Notes: generated from the sequence alone by a model not told the origin. A DNA stretch of 64,000 bases from Uranotaenia lowii (GCF_029784155.1 NC_073693.1:313201304-313265303); one strand, 5' to 3'; counted from the stretch's first letter, positions 1 to 12,746 are shown. A program made the numbers and translations.

Positions 1-616
1 CAGGAAATCTGGCCCGACGACTGCTTCGTTGTCTCAGGCCAGCGATCTTCCATGGGCACCGGTCCGACAACCTCTCAATGGCTTCGATCCGACGACTTTG
101 TTTGGTTCCGGCTCGACGCTCTTCTATTGGCCCGACGCCTCTCCAAATGGCTCCTGGTTCGTTGTCCTTCCGGGTTTCGGCTCGTTTTCCTTGCATCGGC
201 GCTGGCACTTCTTGCCACTGATGATTCCACTTCTCCTCCTCTCCAATAGTGCTGGGGCCATAACCTGTTGAAGAACTTTGGGCAGTGGAAAGGAGAGATA
301 AAGTCAGATGGAGGTCGTCGGATCAGGGATCATGAAGGGGCTTCGGACCAGGAGACAATTGGAAGGTCGTCGTACCTGGAGGCCAGTTGGAGGTCGTCGA
401 GCCAGGAATCATGGAAGATCGACGGGCTGGAGCCACTGGTAGATCGTCGTGCCGGAAGCCAGAAGTAAAGTCGTCGAACTACAACAGGGGCGAGAGCGTC
501 GTGCAATGAAGGCGACGAATGAGGTCCGGTGCGTGCGTTGAAGGGGAACAGCTCCATCTTCAGGAGGAGCCGCAGAAGGCAGTAAGGAGACTGTGAATGT
601 GTATGTTGAGGAGGAG
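1..616 (+). mobile_element. Internal remnant of an LTR element, no recognisable ORF
   Basis: GC-richer stretch directly upstream of the LTR at 617. It is full of degenerate GTCGTCG/GATCGTCG words and of near-repeats of the form 'ggaagatcg..gggctgg'. Short ORFs occur in several frames on both strands but none shows a gag, protease, integrase or RT motif. The last bases before 617 (GAGGAGGAG, 608-616) are purine-only and sit where a polypurine tract should be. I infer the 3' internal part of a nonautonomous or truncated LTR element whose remainder lies outside the window; unrelated GC-rich sequence is the alternative. Confidence 0.4.
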
Positions 617-823
617 TGTTGAGATTTGTCTCAACAAGGATCCTGTTTTGATATTACTGTTTTGAACAGTGGAGGGTCTTAAGAAAATGCAATTTCGGAT
701 TAGAATTTATTAAATTCTAACTCCGGATTGCAGATTCTCTCGGGGGTATGTAGTCAGGACAGGCTTATGATCACTGATTACACACCTAACCTTGTAATAT
801 ATTATACAGCTAAGGTCGTAACA
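617..823 (+). repeat. Probable 3' LTR, Ty1/copia-like
   Basis: A 207 bp segment begins TGTTGAGATTTG and ends GTCGTAACA, so it has TG...CA ends with short imperfect inverted termini. It is preceded immediately by a purine run that would serve as polypurine tract. Short LTRs starting TGTTG and ending AACA are usual in Ty1/copia elements. The partner LTR would lie left of the window, so identity and target duplication cannot be tested here. Confidence 0.5.
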
Positions 824-2229
824 ATATTTTTGGAGACAACCAGGCCGAATCAATTTAGTAGATTTTGGTCCTGAATAATTGAGTTCTCATTTTCTCTATT
901 CTAGGGCACGTTTAGATCTCCCAAGGTGAAAAAGGTTCATTAAAGTCAGCCTCTAAAAAGAGTTGCTTTATGCATACCAAATCAAATGTGATATCGATGT
1001 CCGTGAGTTCGAGCCCAAGTTGTACCGATCACAGTTGTACCGGATAAGTTTTTAAATGACTATCTGCCAACTGCATCGTTGATATAAGTCGCGAATGATA
1101 GAAAGATGTTAAAACGACTATAATCGAAAAAAGTGATATCACGATGAGTTGAAAGTAGTTGGAAGATCAGATGCTTATTTGTTGTTTATACGAGCAGGGA
1201 TGCCAGGTCAATTTTGCAAAAAAGATATGATAAAAACAACAAAAAGGGATCCTGTCTCCCCATCCTCCCCTATGATAAGTGGGATATTTTTAAGTATTTA
1301 AAAACATGTGAGGGACAAGTCTTCAAAAAAAAAAGAATTGCCTATATTCAAAGAGAAGGTTTGCAGTTGCTCGCAAGAAATTGCTTTTTTCGTAACAGAT
1401 CAAATGTCGTCTTATGTCCCCTTCATAAACATTCTCATAGATCTTTCTAAACTTCTATCAAACACAGCCTAATTTTTAAAAAGCAGAAGTATAATCCGGA
1501 GCTCAAAAAATTGATTTTGTTTTTAGACAAAATAACTAAAAAAGTCTTTTACAAAACATTGGATTACAGCATTTTTTAACATTGTTAGCTGATGATCATC
1601 TTTTAAATAAAATTGATGCGTTTTCTTTGCAACAACGTTTTCCGTATAAACGGTCACACAGGAGTACGTAGAAGAAAAAGTTGGCCAAAAGTATTTTTTA
1701 GTTTTTTCATTTGCACATGATTTTTGAAGTTATCAACTTTCAAATGATATCAAACATTTTACCGGGACTTGCTGGGAACATAAACAAAAACACTAATTTG
1801 TAAAAAAATCAACGTTTAGAACAAAAAATTAATAGAATAATTTTTAAAACACTGCGTACTGTCTTTGTAGTCATCGAATTTTGTCTATTATATTTAAAAT
1901 TATTAAACATCCCTCCATTGAAGTTTTCCATTTCAAATTTTCATTGATATAACGTAGTCGCGCTGAATCTACGATTTGTAGAAAAATTCTATCTCATAAA
2001 AATACTAAACAAATCAGATGTCAAAAAACTGACCGGTACATGGTGCTAAATTTATTCAAGAATCAAATAAACATTGACATAAAAGTAACCAATGAAATTT
2101 AAATTTTGAGTTTTGGCCAGGTTTTCGGGTGAAATACTCCTGTGTGGGTCGGTCGGAATGAAATGAAATTTAGAATCCGAACATTTTTCGGGTCAGGCAA
2201 GGTTGGTATAATAGTTTCAGAATCTTCCT
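824..2229. other. AT-rich intergenic DNA with a SINE-like fragment
   Basis: No gene seen. About 985-1115 holds a tRNA-derived SINE-like fragment: a B-box-like GAGTTCGAGCCC at about 1007 is followed by a tail reading TTTTTAAATGAC...CATCG. A similar tail recurs after a B-box-like sequence at 50515-50620. The segment 1620-1665 has words (CGTTTTC, CGTATAAACGGTCACAC) loosely resembling the dispersed repeat at 2230. The remainder is unremarkable A/T-rich sequence. Confidence 0.45.
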
Positions 2230-3800
2230 TTTTATGAAAGGGGAGCCCCCATAAAAAATCACCTTTCTTTCTATATATAAAAATGAAGACGTTTTCTTTG
2301 TGCCACCATCACGTATAAATAGACAGTCAGAATTATGTGAAAACTGGTATCCGATGGCGAAAAACTAAGTGTAGATCACTGAAATGTCCAACAATTTTTT
2401 CTCCGATAAGCTAAAAGTGTTGCCTACCTATGAGTCATTTAAACCTAATCTCAAACAGCAAATTTTTGCTAGTTCCAGAGTTCCTAAGCTGTTTATCCGG
2501 TACCGATGCTATGAGACATATGATTTCTGATGGACGACAAAACTTGTGGAACACCCTATTTCAAACAAATTCCAGCGTTTGAATCCTATAGCATGTACGC
2601 TCGTGGCAAGGTGTCTAGCATATTCAAGTATGTATTTGCTAGTTCTTTTGAAAAAAAAAATAAATGATTTGCCAAGATTCTGCTCCTATGGAAAAAAAAC
2701 AACAAACAACAACCCCATACAAAATCACCTCTTCTTTCTATAGGTACACCGGGGTAAGTGTGGACGATGGCTATTAAAACAATGTTTTGCACTATAATTT
2801 TTTCAAACTTTTAATTTAGAATGTTCAATTTACTTGTAATCTATCCCATAACTGTGAAAAAGACACGATTCCGACAATAACGGATGTTTACAGCGCTATT
2901 TATCAAATTTTCTATTTCCAACTACGATGTCGAGGTGATGTGCATCTTTTTCAATTGCAAATTTCTCGTAAACTAGCTGGCTAACGACAAAAAACTCTAC
3001 ATTGAAACATTTCTTACATTCGAAACAACCAGTTAGGAGAGAAACGGCGATTAAAAATGAAGAAAAAAGAGTTTATTCACAAAAAACTAAAATGTTGTCT
3101 CCAAGCCCTACCTGGGGTAAGTGTGGACGGCTTTATACAGATATTTACATATTTTTATCAATTTTCTGTCCTTCATCCTATACAATTTAGCTATATTTAG
3201 CATTCGGATCATGAAAAGTTAGGTTGTTCAGGAATAAGTATATATTTTCGATAAAACCGGATCTCGTGTGCTGCAACGTAAATTACACATAATAATCATT
3301 GAAAGAAGCCTTACTAATAGCACTATGAACTTTTTTCAAAATTTTGGACGGTTCGAGCAATGAAGTAACGTATTCAACCAAGAAAACACAATTTTTTTTA
3401 AAATTTCCTGAAATATTAAGGGAAAATCTACCGTCCAGAATTACCCCATGAAGACACCAGCAGTCCATAACAAATTACGTGATAAATTTTCTCACTTTGC
3501 TTCTTTCAAGCTCATCTCTTCAGCGTTTGTTAAAAATATGTTCTGCATCACATTGAACGTAATTTTATCAAAATTGATCCACTGCTGATTTTTTAATGAT
3601 TTTTTAAAGTTGAACTATACGAAAAACCGTCCACACTTACCCCGGTGTACCTTATATAAAAAATGAAGACGTTTTCTTTGTGACACCATCACGTATAAAT
3701 AGACAGTCGAAATCAAGTGAAATCTGGTATCCGATGGTTTTAAGTAAAAATACTTTACTATACGTAACTTTTTACGGAAGGGGAGCCCCATGGAAAATCA
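2230..3800. repeat. Dispersed repeat present twice, second copy split from first by a MITE
   Basis: The segment 2230-2365 (AGGGGAGCCCCC, then GAAGACGTTTTCTTTGTG, then ATCACGTATAAATAGAC, then CTGGTATCCGATGG) is repeated at about 3655-3745 in the same order and orientation; the AGGGGAGCCCC word recurs at about 3779. The interval between copies is occupied by the MITE at 2742-3651. A further fragment sharing ACACAACTCGAAC and AAAATAGATTCACG links 3811-3860 with 40625-40672, so this is a dispersed family. No coding potential seen. Confidence 0.6.
2742..3651. mobile_element. MITE with long terminal inverted repeats (AGGTACACCGGGG)
   Basis: The ends are inverted copies: AGGTACACCGGGGTAAG at the left and its complement CTTACCCCGGTGTACCT at the right, with identity extending through GTGTGGACG (about 25 bp). 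TAT lies on both sides (target duplication TAT or TA; the flank is TA-rich so the length is ambiguous). The uninterrupted target is visible in the other copy of the host repeat at about 2269-2290. A degenerate internal copy of the end motif (GGGGTAAGTGTGGACGG) sits at 3114-3130. No transposase ORF, so nonautonomous; a 3 bp duplication would suggest a Harbinger-type source but is not decisive. Confidence 0.7.
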
Positions 3801-6160
3801 ACCTCAAGTGGGACACAACTCGAACAGTTTTTAGGTGATTTTCATTAAAATAGATTCACGCTTTCTTTGGATAGTTTGCATTTAGACTGTTTCTAAATCA
3901 AGAATTTTGTATTTTTTTTTTTAGTTCAAGAAATTATTTAGCAAAGTCTATTCAAAATGGTAGAGTTTATAATGTATCAATCATGCTTAAATTAGTATGG
4001 GAAGAATGAAACATGATGAACCTTATGTGCTGGCTTAAATTGATCCAGGCTCAAATTTAAGGTAGATCGGACGACGGAAAAGAGTTGCACTGTGCCTAAA
4101 GTGTGAATGGGATTTTGAGACATTTTCTTAAGGAGAAGCATAAAAATCATAAATAACATTTTTCTTTACTTGCCAATGGCTTTTTGATGGTAATTTCCCC
4201 AAAGCTTCCAATGCAAGACAAACATTCAACCCGAAGATTGCATAAAATTCTCAAGATATGCAATGCATGTCAGACAAAATTGTGCGACTACGATAAAAAT
4301 TTTAAAAAGCAAGCAAAATTCTCGTCTAAACACTTGATAAAAGTTAAATTGTTTCAAACAAAACTGCACGTTTAATCGTTTTGTCGATCATAAATTCACA
4401 AACATGAACAGTACTCACTGTTAATCTTACATAAAAGTTAAGATCAGTTGATCGAAATTTTTTTTCTTATTTTCGATTGAATTCGTTTTGACACCTTTGT
4501 TTCATTCGCGATTTTTTTTTTCAAATTTAATTTTTCAGCTGCTGTAAGATTAGAAATATGGGTCGATAAAGTTCACTTTTTTTCCTATTCTGTAAACTTG
4601 TGTTATCATTTTAAATATTCAAACTTCAAACATCTCCATAATATTGAAGGTTATCTCATTGTCAAAATAGTTGTTAAAAACGATTATCTTTAACCTGAAG
4701 CATATGGCATTTCCTACCACAACTATTCACATGGTCGGGCAATTCGGGACGATTTTCGGAAAAAAAGTAAAAACAAAGGTAAATCTGAAAAATCTTGGCA
4801 TAATTCTAAAACATGCAAGAGAACAAAGAAAAAAAATTACTTGAAATTTAAAGTTAAAATTTCATCTGAGGATAAAACAAAAATTTATGTTCATTTTGTA
4901 TTATTTTTAAAACCGTTTTCGAACACAAAATCTAATTTTTTTTAAAAAAGAAATTTGAGTTTTGATTTGATTTACTAAATAATCTGAATAAACCCGGGCA
5001 AAATCCGGGAAGTTTTAAACAATATCTGGGGATCCCGGGCAAATTTGACTTATATCGAATTCTTCTAGATATTTTATAAAATATCCAAAACCATTTGAAA
5101 TTTTTTACGGATATGTTATTTTATAAATTTTAAAAATAAATTTTCGGCCTATTCGTCCGATTATTCGGCTCAACTATACGGTGAGCCGAATATTCGGCCT
5201 AACGGTTTTTGGGCGGTATTCGGCGCAGAATATTCGGTACATCTCTACTCAAAATCTTACTCGAAATCAGCATTTTTGTACTGTTTCTCAGAGAACCGTC
5301 ATCCCGACAACAACAATTCTATTCTTCACATGTATGCAGCTTGAAAAGCTTAAATGACTTGAATTGATATTGTTGCTGTTGAAAAATTGATAGTTGATAG
5401 ACTATTAGATACACTGGGCAACGAGAAATTTTTCTGTGGATCTGATTTCTACGTATCTTTATAGACTTTGACCTAAAAAATTCAATAGTGTCAACAGTTT
5501 TTGTCACCCACGTCAAATTAAAAATATAACGTATTTAAAATAAATATGTAACTAAACAAAAAGATGTTTAAAAAAAGGAAAGTGGTACAAACTTAGGCGC
5601 ACTCTTTCGTTAAAATTAACGAGATCGATCGGCAAAAACCGTTTACACCAATGGTGGGCAAGTTTTTCACCAAAATTGCCTAATTTTGAAGCTAGCGGAC
5701 AGCAGAATTTGAATTACTTTTTAAAAATTTTACATCATCGATCCGCCTGTGGGCTCTTTATGTACATCGCGAGAAAAAACGTTTGCATAATTCGGTCATC
5801 TTCAAAATTCAAAGTCCATTTGGCCCGCGGACCATAAAATTTCGGAACCCTTAAGGCCCCTGAAAAAATGTAAACATTTTTTAACTTCAATGTGCATAAA
5901 GAGCCCGCAGGCGAATTTAGATCTTGAGCTTCAAAACTAGGCCATTTCGCAAAAAATCTTGGCCAACCCATGCATGGTTTACACCCTCGATTTCATAAAA
6001 TAAAAATTTGAGAATGTTGGTTGGGTCTGTTGATTTTTTTTTGAAAATTTGTAGGCCAGCGTTATTCACTTTTTTCATGTGGATAAACGCTACCATCTGG
6101 CAGAGTAGCAATTGATCTGACCCTATCATATGGTAACCCTGATTGAGAACCTCTGTCCTG
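3801..6160. other. AT-rich intergenic repeats, no gene
   Basis: No supported gene. About 3985-4380 is a diverged relative of the hairpin element at 14168-15978; both contain GGAAGAATGAAACATGAT followed by similarly spaced weak matches. About 5150-5250 carries clustered ATTCGGC/GCCGAAT words forming small palindromes, typical of the end of an uncharacterised MITE. The rest (4400-5140, 5260-6150) is A/T-rich with nothing I can assign. Confidence 0.5.
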
Positions 6161-6167
6161 CTATCAC

Positions 6168-6575
6168 ATGCATTTTAGATCCGATGTCGACTGTTGCATG
6201 ACTTCCTCGGAAAAAACAACCAAGAATACTCGTTCAATCATGTCTTCGTCCTTACTAAATTTAACCTATGAACACGTCAAGCTCAATACTTACCCACCCA
6301 CGATACCCGTTGTAGATTTCTACGGAGCCATAAATTCGACGAATTCTATTATAAACAATCGACGGTATCCATATGGACCAAACCTCGATGTGGCCGGGGG
6401 CTCGTTTGGTATTTTCAGCTGAAACCCCCGAGCAAGTTCAGTCACTCCCAGACGGCGGTACGCATCGGTTCACTAGTTCACCTTCTTCTCTCCACGAATC
6501 AAAACGAATCCTTTTCCAGGAGGTTTCCACTGCTCTAGAACTGCATACCTAGAATAAATAAATAAATAAATATAA
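6168..6575 (+). mobile_element. Possible LINE 3' end with AATA-rich tail
   Basis: An 84-codon open stretch (6168-6422) ends in a TGA, then a short non-coding stretch ends in a tandem AATAAATAAATAAATAAATA tail (about 6552-6572). Many insect LINEs end in such short tandem tails, and the RTE LINE at 57380 in this window does so too. The peptide shows no RT or endonuclease motif that I recognise, so the assignment to a LINE rests on the tail alone. Confidence 0.3.
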
Positions 6576-6849
6576 AGCCATTTGGCTGGTGACTGTATGT
6601 TCAAACAGCCTACTTCCTGTTAGGCTTCCATGATACAATCAATCACGGGCTGTTGTGTTCGTTGTTGTGTTCAAATTATGCCAATGTCACGGTTTTGATA
6701 AAATTTCGCAACGAACTGTTTCGTGAACGAAAAAGTGGGGACCCGTTTAGTGATTTAAGTGATCTTCGCCCATTGTTGTTACGATAAGGAATTTGAAGTG
6801 CTACCGAAATTCACCTTTTTAGAAGACCAAAAATCGACTCTACGGGATT

Positions 6850-7235
6850 ATGCTACCTCGCAGAAACAAACCTACCAAATTGCCTCCAAAGTCATCCAAA
6901 GCGAAGCGGAAATCCTCAGACGAAGATGAATCGACCGAGGAAACTCCTTCAGCATCTACTGCATCCTCGTCAGCCTCTGAGTCCGGATCAACCGATGGAT
7001 CGGATTGCAGTTCCGGTTCGGACTCCGAGATGGACACCACGGAGACCTCGTTCTCGTCCAAAAGTGCCGTCGAATGTGTTGGGAGCAGCAAGCAGCAAGG
7101 ATTACTCAAAGTTAACCATCGATCTTACGCGGTGTTCTGTGATTCAAACAAAAACTGCAAGGGATTCTGCAAAGGATTATGCAGCAGCCACTCACCGGGG
7201 GCTGATCCGAGTGAAGAAGTGAGAAAGGAGCCCAA
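6850..7235 (+). CDS. Probable first coding exon of the TTLL glutamylase gene
   Basis: ATG-started exon of 128 codons plus 2 bases. It encodes a basic start (PRRNKPTKLPPKSSKAKRK), a long Ser/Glu/Asp/Thr-rich acidic stretch, then a short Cys-containing segment. It stops being coding soon after a strong donor, AA|GTGAGT at 7236. The donor leaves phase 2 (AA), and the next TTLL exon at 24840 needs exactly two bases before its first T. With this exon the six exons sum to 2,514 nt, an exact multiple of 3 (837 aa). TTLL proteins often have a disordered N-terminal extension before the ligase domain. Caveat: the 17.6 kb intron is inferred, and the exon could instead belong to another gene. The translation in the +1 frame (6926-7222) is a shadow. 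Confidence 0.5.
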
Positions 7236-7879
7236 GTGAGTCGTTTTGAAAGAAATTTTGTACAGATGTCCATGTCTGCTTCACGTGTCTGTCCACAGTT
7301 GAAATACTTCCAATTCTATATGTACCTACCTGTAAATCACCAGTTATCTTTTTGATGTAGTGTGCAAATTATCACGTACTTTTAATATGATAATGATGAG
7401 TAAAAAATTTACAAAGAAAATTATCGTACGCCGAAATTTAAAATCATGGAATTAACAAATTTGAACACTGAAATGGAATTCTTTATTTAAGCTCTGTATT
7501 CTGTTTGTATCAGAATACCGAATCTGAATTTTGTATGTGCATTTTAAGTCTGAATTCTTTATCTGAATTTTAAACGTGGACCTCGAATCTAAATTTGAAT
7601 TCCAAATCTAAATTATGGATTCTGGATCTGAATTTCAAAACTTAAATTTGAATTTTAGTTCTTGATTTGGATTTTGAAGTGAATCCCAAGTTCTGGATCG
7701 AAATTTTAAATCTGACTTCTGTATTTTGAATGCTTAGTCAAATTCTGGGTCTGAATTCTGGGTCTGAATTCTGGACCCAAATTCTGAATCTAATTCCATC
7801 ATGTTTATAAGAAATCTGAACCCGGAATCCCGAGCAATTGAAATTTCTCACACTATTTGCAAAATTAAACGAAAATTTC
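7236..7879. repeat. Start of TTLL intron 1, with a degenerate TCTGAATT repeat field
   Basis: After the donor at 7236 comes about 200 bp of ordinary intronic sequence. From about 7480 to 7815 there is a field of degenerate, irregularly spaced copies of the word TCTGAATTxTGxA (for example GGGTCTGAATTC twice in a row near 7750). No fixed period can be read, so this looks like a decayed simple or tandem repeat rather than a satellite. Confidence 0.45.
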
Positions 7880-9530
7880 AATTGAGTCTTTAGAATCATG
7901 TATCTTGCGTCCAGACCATTTTTTTATACAAATTTTATCAAAATAAACATAAACCATTTTTGGAAGCTTTAAATATCATTCTGAATCAACTGATGTATTT
8001 CGATAAAATAAAAACAGTTTTCCGCGTGATTTTCTACATGATTTTAATGAAATAATTCCGAAATTAGCCTGCGTATTGGCCGGATTTTTGGGGAAATTTT
8101 GAAACAATATGCCTTGATTTCGCAAGGTTTTAAGACAAAAATTGCCTGGATTTGCCCAGAACGGATACTTGCGGAAAAATATTTGAAAATTATCCAGTTT
8201 ATTGTTCTTGATTTTCAGTTTGGATCATCATTGGTATAGAATCCTGCCTAGAATCTTGATGTTGCGCTTCAATCTAAATTATAATGAATTTTCTATATTC
8301 GATACTAATTATTTCGGAATATGAAATGAAAATATTAGATATTCAAACCATTTTTAAGGTTTGGATCTGAAATTTTTATTCTAAATTTATATGCAGAGTT
8401 GAAACATAAGAAAGTGTCATGAGTCCATAATAAGATTTCTGATACAAATTTCGCTTTTTGATTTAAAATTCATAGGATTTCATTTCTATAATTTAAATTC
8501 AGGTTTTGAATTAGGGTTCAAAATACAGACTTCAGACTTGGAACTAAAATCCAAGGTTTCTAGCTAGAAGATTTAGCTAAAATTTAAGTTTTCTAATCAA
8601 TATTAATTTTAATAACCAATGTTAGTATTGCATTAAGAATTCAAATTGAAGAAGATCGCAGTTTCATTACTTTGATTCTTGATCCAAAATGATCAAAAAA
8701 ATTAAAAAATTTAAATTAAATCAATGTCAGTTTAGAAACACAGACCTGGTGAAAACCACAAATAAAAAATAAATCTGAATTCTTTTCAAAGGATTTGTTT
8801 TTTTGAAAAATTTAGACTTTAATTTTGAAAACTAATTTTGAAATCTCAGGATTAAAATTATAAAATATAAAATAATAAATGATTATTTTTGAGCTTGTTT
8901 TTCATCCTCAGGTAAAAATTCAGCTAGATTTTTTTTAAGTTCTGACTAAAATTTTAAATTTTAATCGAATTATCAAGAAGAAAATAAACGTTATTTGAAC
9001 CGTACACCTAATTTTTTACTTTTATTTCTGAATACTTGACATATTTTTACCCTTGTTTAAAATGATTATGCTTGTGGTTCAAAAGAATTAGCTTGCTTAT
9101 GTAGTGAGTAAAAAACTTTTTTTTATCTAAATGGAGCGTCCAGACTCCTTTTTTCTTTGTTTCGATTAAATATAGCCGTTTCTACATCATTGTACCACTC
9201 GCGACTTTTATCAAAGATGCAGTTGGCGCACCAGTCATTGAAAAACTTATCTGAAATAACTATATTCGATTATTTACTCTTGGGCTCGAGAAAACATCAG
9301 CTCAGGACGCAACAGATTTATCAACTGAATTATATCAAAAGTCCCCATAGTATTTTAAGCTTCATGAAAAAACAAAATTGCCAACTGCTAAGTCTCATTT
9401 TCAAAATAAAGAATTTTTAATGCAAAATAACTTTAACATGAACAATTTGTATTTCGTAAATATACATTTTTCACATGTGTGCATTGTTCAAGCAAAAATG
9501 TTATAAGAAAAATTGTAATCAAGAAATTTC
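7880..9530 (-). mobile_element. Old, end-less copy of the hAT-like element at 49958-52197
   Basis: Reverse-complement matches run in the same order as in the 49958-52197 element. CAAAATAAACATAAACC (about 7940) pairs with the 51775-51800 region. TTGTTCTTGATTTTCAG (about 8203) matches 51557-51573. ATGCTTGTGGTTCAAAAG (9068-9085) matches 50725-50745. ATTGTTCAAGCAAAAATG (9483-9500) matches about 50020. Neither terminal inverted repeat survives and the copy is rich in mismatches and small indels, so it is an ancient insertion. The small ORF at 9157-9420 is not conserved in the other copy. Confidence 0.6.
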
Positions 9531-11384
9531 TCAAAAATGAAAGCTCTGATTTCAGCTGCAAAATGCAAAATTTAATTCTCATTCTTTTAATACCCTTATC
9601 ACCAACTAAATTTTTTAATTTAGAAAAATGACCGAGTAGATATTTTAAATGATTTTCATTTCATCATTGATAGTCTGGTTTGTGCATCATCGAGAAATAT
9701 TTAGATGAAGATTTGAAACATATACCACAAAATCAAGAAAAATAAAACAAAATAATTAAATTCAAATTACATAGAGAAACTCTATCTCTATTAGAGATAC
9801 AGATATAAGAGTTCAAGAATTCTAAACTTGAAATCAGATTATTTTCAGAACCATAATTCAGTGTCTCAAATCTAAATCAAGTTTCGAGATATAAAATTTG
9901 AATGAAATTGAATAAAAAAAGAAATTCAAGTTACAATCAGAATCAAAGCAAGAATTGCACCAAATATGAATTTCAATTTCAATATCTTTGAAACACAAAA
10001 AAAAACCTTTTCAAGATATTTTTATGAATATTATTCTAATCAGATAACAAAATTTGTTATCAAACTGTTATTCTAAATGTGTCAAAAGTTTCATTCGATG
10101 TCCCCAAAGCCAAAGGGGTATAGGTGCAAAAATGATCACTTGAAAAAAAAATCAGAATAGAGATTGAATGTTTAAAACACAGAATCAGTTATCATTGAAA
10201 ATAGTCAGATAGGGAATCCAAATGAGTATAGCACCAGCAATAAAGATCCTGAGTTATCAAAATTATAAAAACCATAAAACTGAACTTAAGTAATTGAAGA
10301 AACAACACAAGACTTGAAAATCTCAATGAATTGAATCTGGAAAAAGATAAGATTAAAACATAGAAATATCTAGCCACTCAACTATGAGATCTTTTTCATA
10401 ATAATTTGATAATAATTATTTAGAAAATGATATACTGAATTCAGAATATTTACTTCAGTAGATGATAAAATTTTTGTAAAATCAGTTGCAAATGTTTCAA
10501 TATGAATTTCAAGTCTAAGACAGAAATTAGGATGAAAATTGAATAAAGAAACGCTGTATTGTCGATTGATCCAATTTAAGCATTTACAGCTGTTTTTAAA
10601 GATTTTATTTTCAAAAATAGGCAGGGAAAGGGTTTTGGCAGGGAAAGGTATTTATAAACCAACTGAAATATCAATAATCATGATTGAAAAGTGAAAATTT
10701 ATAATAATAGCCGGTCTTAACCCGGAAACTGCCCGGGTAATATTCTGAAATGTTTATCCTTAAGCTGCTATTTTAGTGCAGTAACCATTACTTGAAAAGT
10801 TAACGTAATAATAAACATTATTATTGTGCGAGATGTAATGAAAATGTGGCGATGTTCTTCTTTATTTTATCTGTTCTGTACAGAATGACAAAATATGAGG
10901 TGTTCGCCTCATATTCTTCTTGATTTTTGTCGATTTTTTTTTCGAATTCTGTTTACCTTATTTTTGTCCAGATTTTGGGTTGAAAATTTTGAAATTCAAT
11001 ACCGAGATTTTGACATTCTCAGCCTGCAGAATGCCTTTCACTACTTACTCTAGGGGGCCCCCGTAATTTATGCAAGGGAAAAACTATTTAAGATATTATT
11101 TCAAGGGGCCCCTTTAGTTGTTATATTTCAAGTTTGCATTCCGATTTTCTAGTTTTGATTTCTTTTCATAGATTTGTATAAATTGAAGAAGTATGATTGA
11201 GGTAATGTTAAAAAAAAATTCTCCTCGGGGAGCTCCCCTGAGCCGGGGTGCACGGGGCAATTTCCCCATCCCCCGCCCCCCCTTAATCCGGCCTTGTATT
11301 TCAGTTTCAGAAATACAACGCTTAAAAAAAAATAAATTGTACATTTTAATAAATTTTAATAGATACAGTACCGTTCATTATTGA
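9531..11384. other. AT-rich intronic DNA, no gene
   Basis: No gene seen. About 11050-11120 carries paired AGGGGGCCCCC and AGGGGCCCCT words. About 11220-11310 is a GC-rich block (GGGGAGCTCCCC, CCCCCGCCCCCCC, then AATCCGGCCTTG), of the sort found at the ends of G-rich MITEs. The short ORFs across this block are in low-complexity sequence and are not supported. Confidence 0.4.
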
Positions 11385-12457
11385 ATACAAATTGGAAGCA
11401 CGCGCTCTGTCATTTTGACTTTGAACTTCTATTTTTTTTTCTCTGATAGTCTTTTTTGATCAAATTTTCAGCGTAAGATAGATCAACTAGGGGAAGGGTT
11501 TCCTAAATGGATCTATCGGGCTAAATGACCCTGCGACCGTTTGGCGAAAAGGATGACAAAACAACATATCTAATCAATGCATTTTGGGGGTAGAAGGCTT
11601 TGAACATAAGGCAAGAAAGAATTTTATGAATAAATCAACTCAAAAAATTTAAAAACATCATAGAACTTTGATACCTTCTGATGTAATATTTCGACTTTTA
11701 AAAATTATACGTAAAGAAGCTCAAATCAAAAAGTTGGGTGGTTTTTTTCTTATTCAAATGAACCTTAGAAGTAAAACAAATTTAAGGTTTTATGATGGTT
11801 TCCTAATGATTGGAAAGTGGAATAAGAGTGTGTTTTTGTATACTCCCATCATGTTTGTAAAATGCCGCTATCCTAATATAACAGGTTGAATAGAATAAAT
11901 ATATGATTTTAATCATTAAAACTTCGAATTTAAGCTCTAATTAACACCTTTAGAGAGAATTGAAGATCTCAAAACAGAACCCTAACTTTTGTTTTATTCT
12001 ATAGAATGATAAAAGAAATAGATTTTTTTTAAACTTCAGCTTTGTCGTATGAAAGTTATCCGTTTCTAGCATTTCCAATGAAATTATACGGAAAAATTGC
12101 CAAAAAACAGAAATTTTGCCTATAACATAAATAGGCGCATTTAGCCCGCACGGTTTGAGGTTCGGCAATTTTGACAACAGTTATAATAAAATCGATTTCT
12201 CAAAAACCGAATGAGATTTCAACATAAAAATTACTCCAATGTGCAGAACACAGATGTCTGCTCATGTGTATATAGTTTTTGTACACATATGCGATGAAAT
12301 ATTTAAATAAATCAGTATTCTGCTTAATAGGCGCATATTGCCCGCTTCTCCCCTATCCCTCTTTTATATCATAAAATTTGAGCTTTTTAAAGATTGTGTG
12401 GCTAGAGATAGAGTAATTCTACAAAAATCGAACTTTTTGGACTTTTATCATTCAAAC
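11385..12457. repeat. Dispersed repeat interrupted by a MITE (11488-12355)
   Basis: 11385-11487 (GGAAGCACGCGCTCTGTC...GCGTAAGATAGATC) and 12356-12457 are the reverse complement of a continuous segment at about 23640-23835. That segment lacks 11488-12355, so 11488-12355 is an insertion. Its ends are TAGGGGAAG and CTTCTCCCCTA, and GGCGCAT/GCCCG words recur inside (12130-12150 and 12330-12345). It resembles the TAGGGGAGA-ended MITE at 52330 in its terminal motif. No coding potential. The LTR retrotransposon begins at the right edge of this repeat. Confidence 0.55.
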
Positions 12458-12746
12458 TGAACTGGTCTCGTCAACTATGAACTATACATTTTGGGGACGT
12501 GATAAAATGTAGACCTTAAGTCGTTGGTGGTTGGTACAGAACTCTTTATTATTCGTTTACTTAAATCTATCGCGCGGTGACAGACTGAACATGATCCGTC
12601 GCGTCAGCATATGCAGTTCATTGCCCATGGGTCGATGTAGGATGTTTATCAAGAATGCTTAGCTCGCATAAACATTCACATCGTACCGTGTGGCAATTCT
12701 TGCAACAATGTTGCGACATGCGATGGCAAGTCCGGCATCCACCACA
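12458..12746 (-). repeat. 3' LTR of the 412/mdg1-like element
   Basis: 289 bp, TGAACTGG...CCACCACA on the + strand, identical to 20875-21163 except for two substitutions (CATTTTGG versus CTTTTTGG near 12490; GGTGGTTGG versus GGTAGTTGG near 12525). It carries TTTATTATT on the + strand. Microhomology at both ends leaves the exact boundary uncertain by 1-2 bases. Confidence 0.92.

Noticed and set aside
6926..7222. 98-codon ORF in the alternative frame over the TTLL first exon
   Set aside because: The overlapping 6850 frame has a donor in the right phase and a Ser/acidic composition typical of a real disordered segment.
11114..11384. Gly/Arg/Pro-rich ORFs on both strands
   Set aside because: Both are read from one GC-rich MITE-end block; they are mirror images of the same low-complexity sequence.
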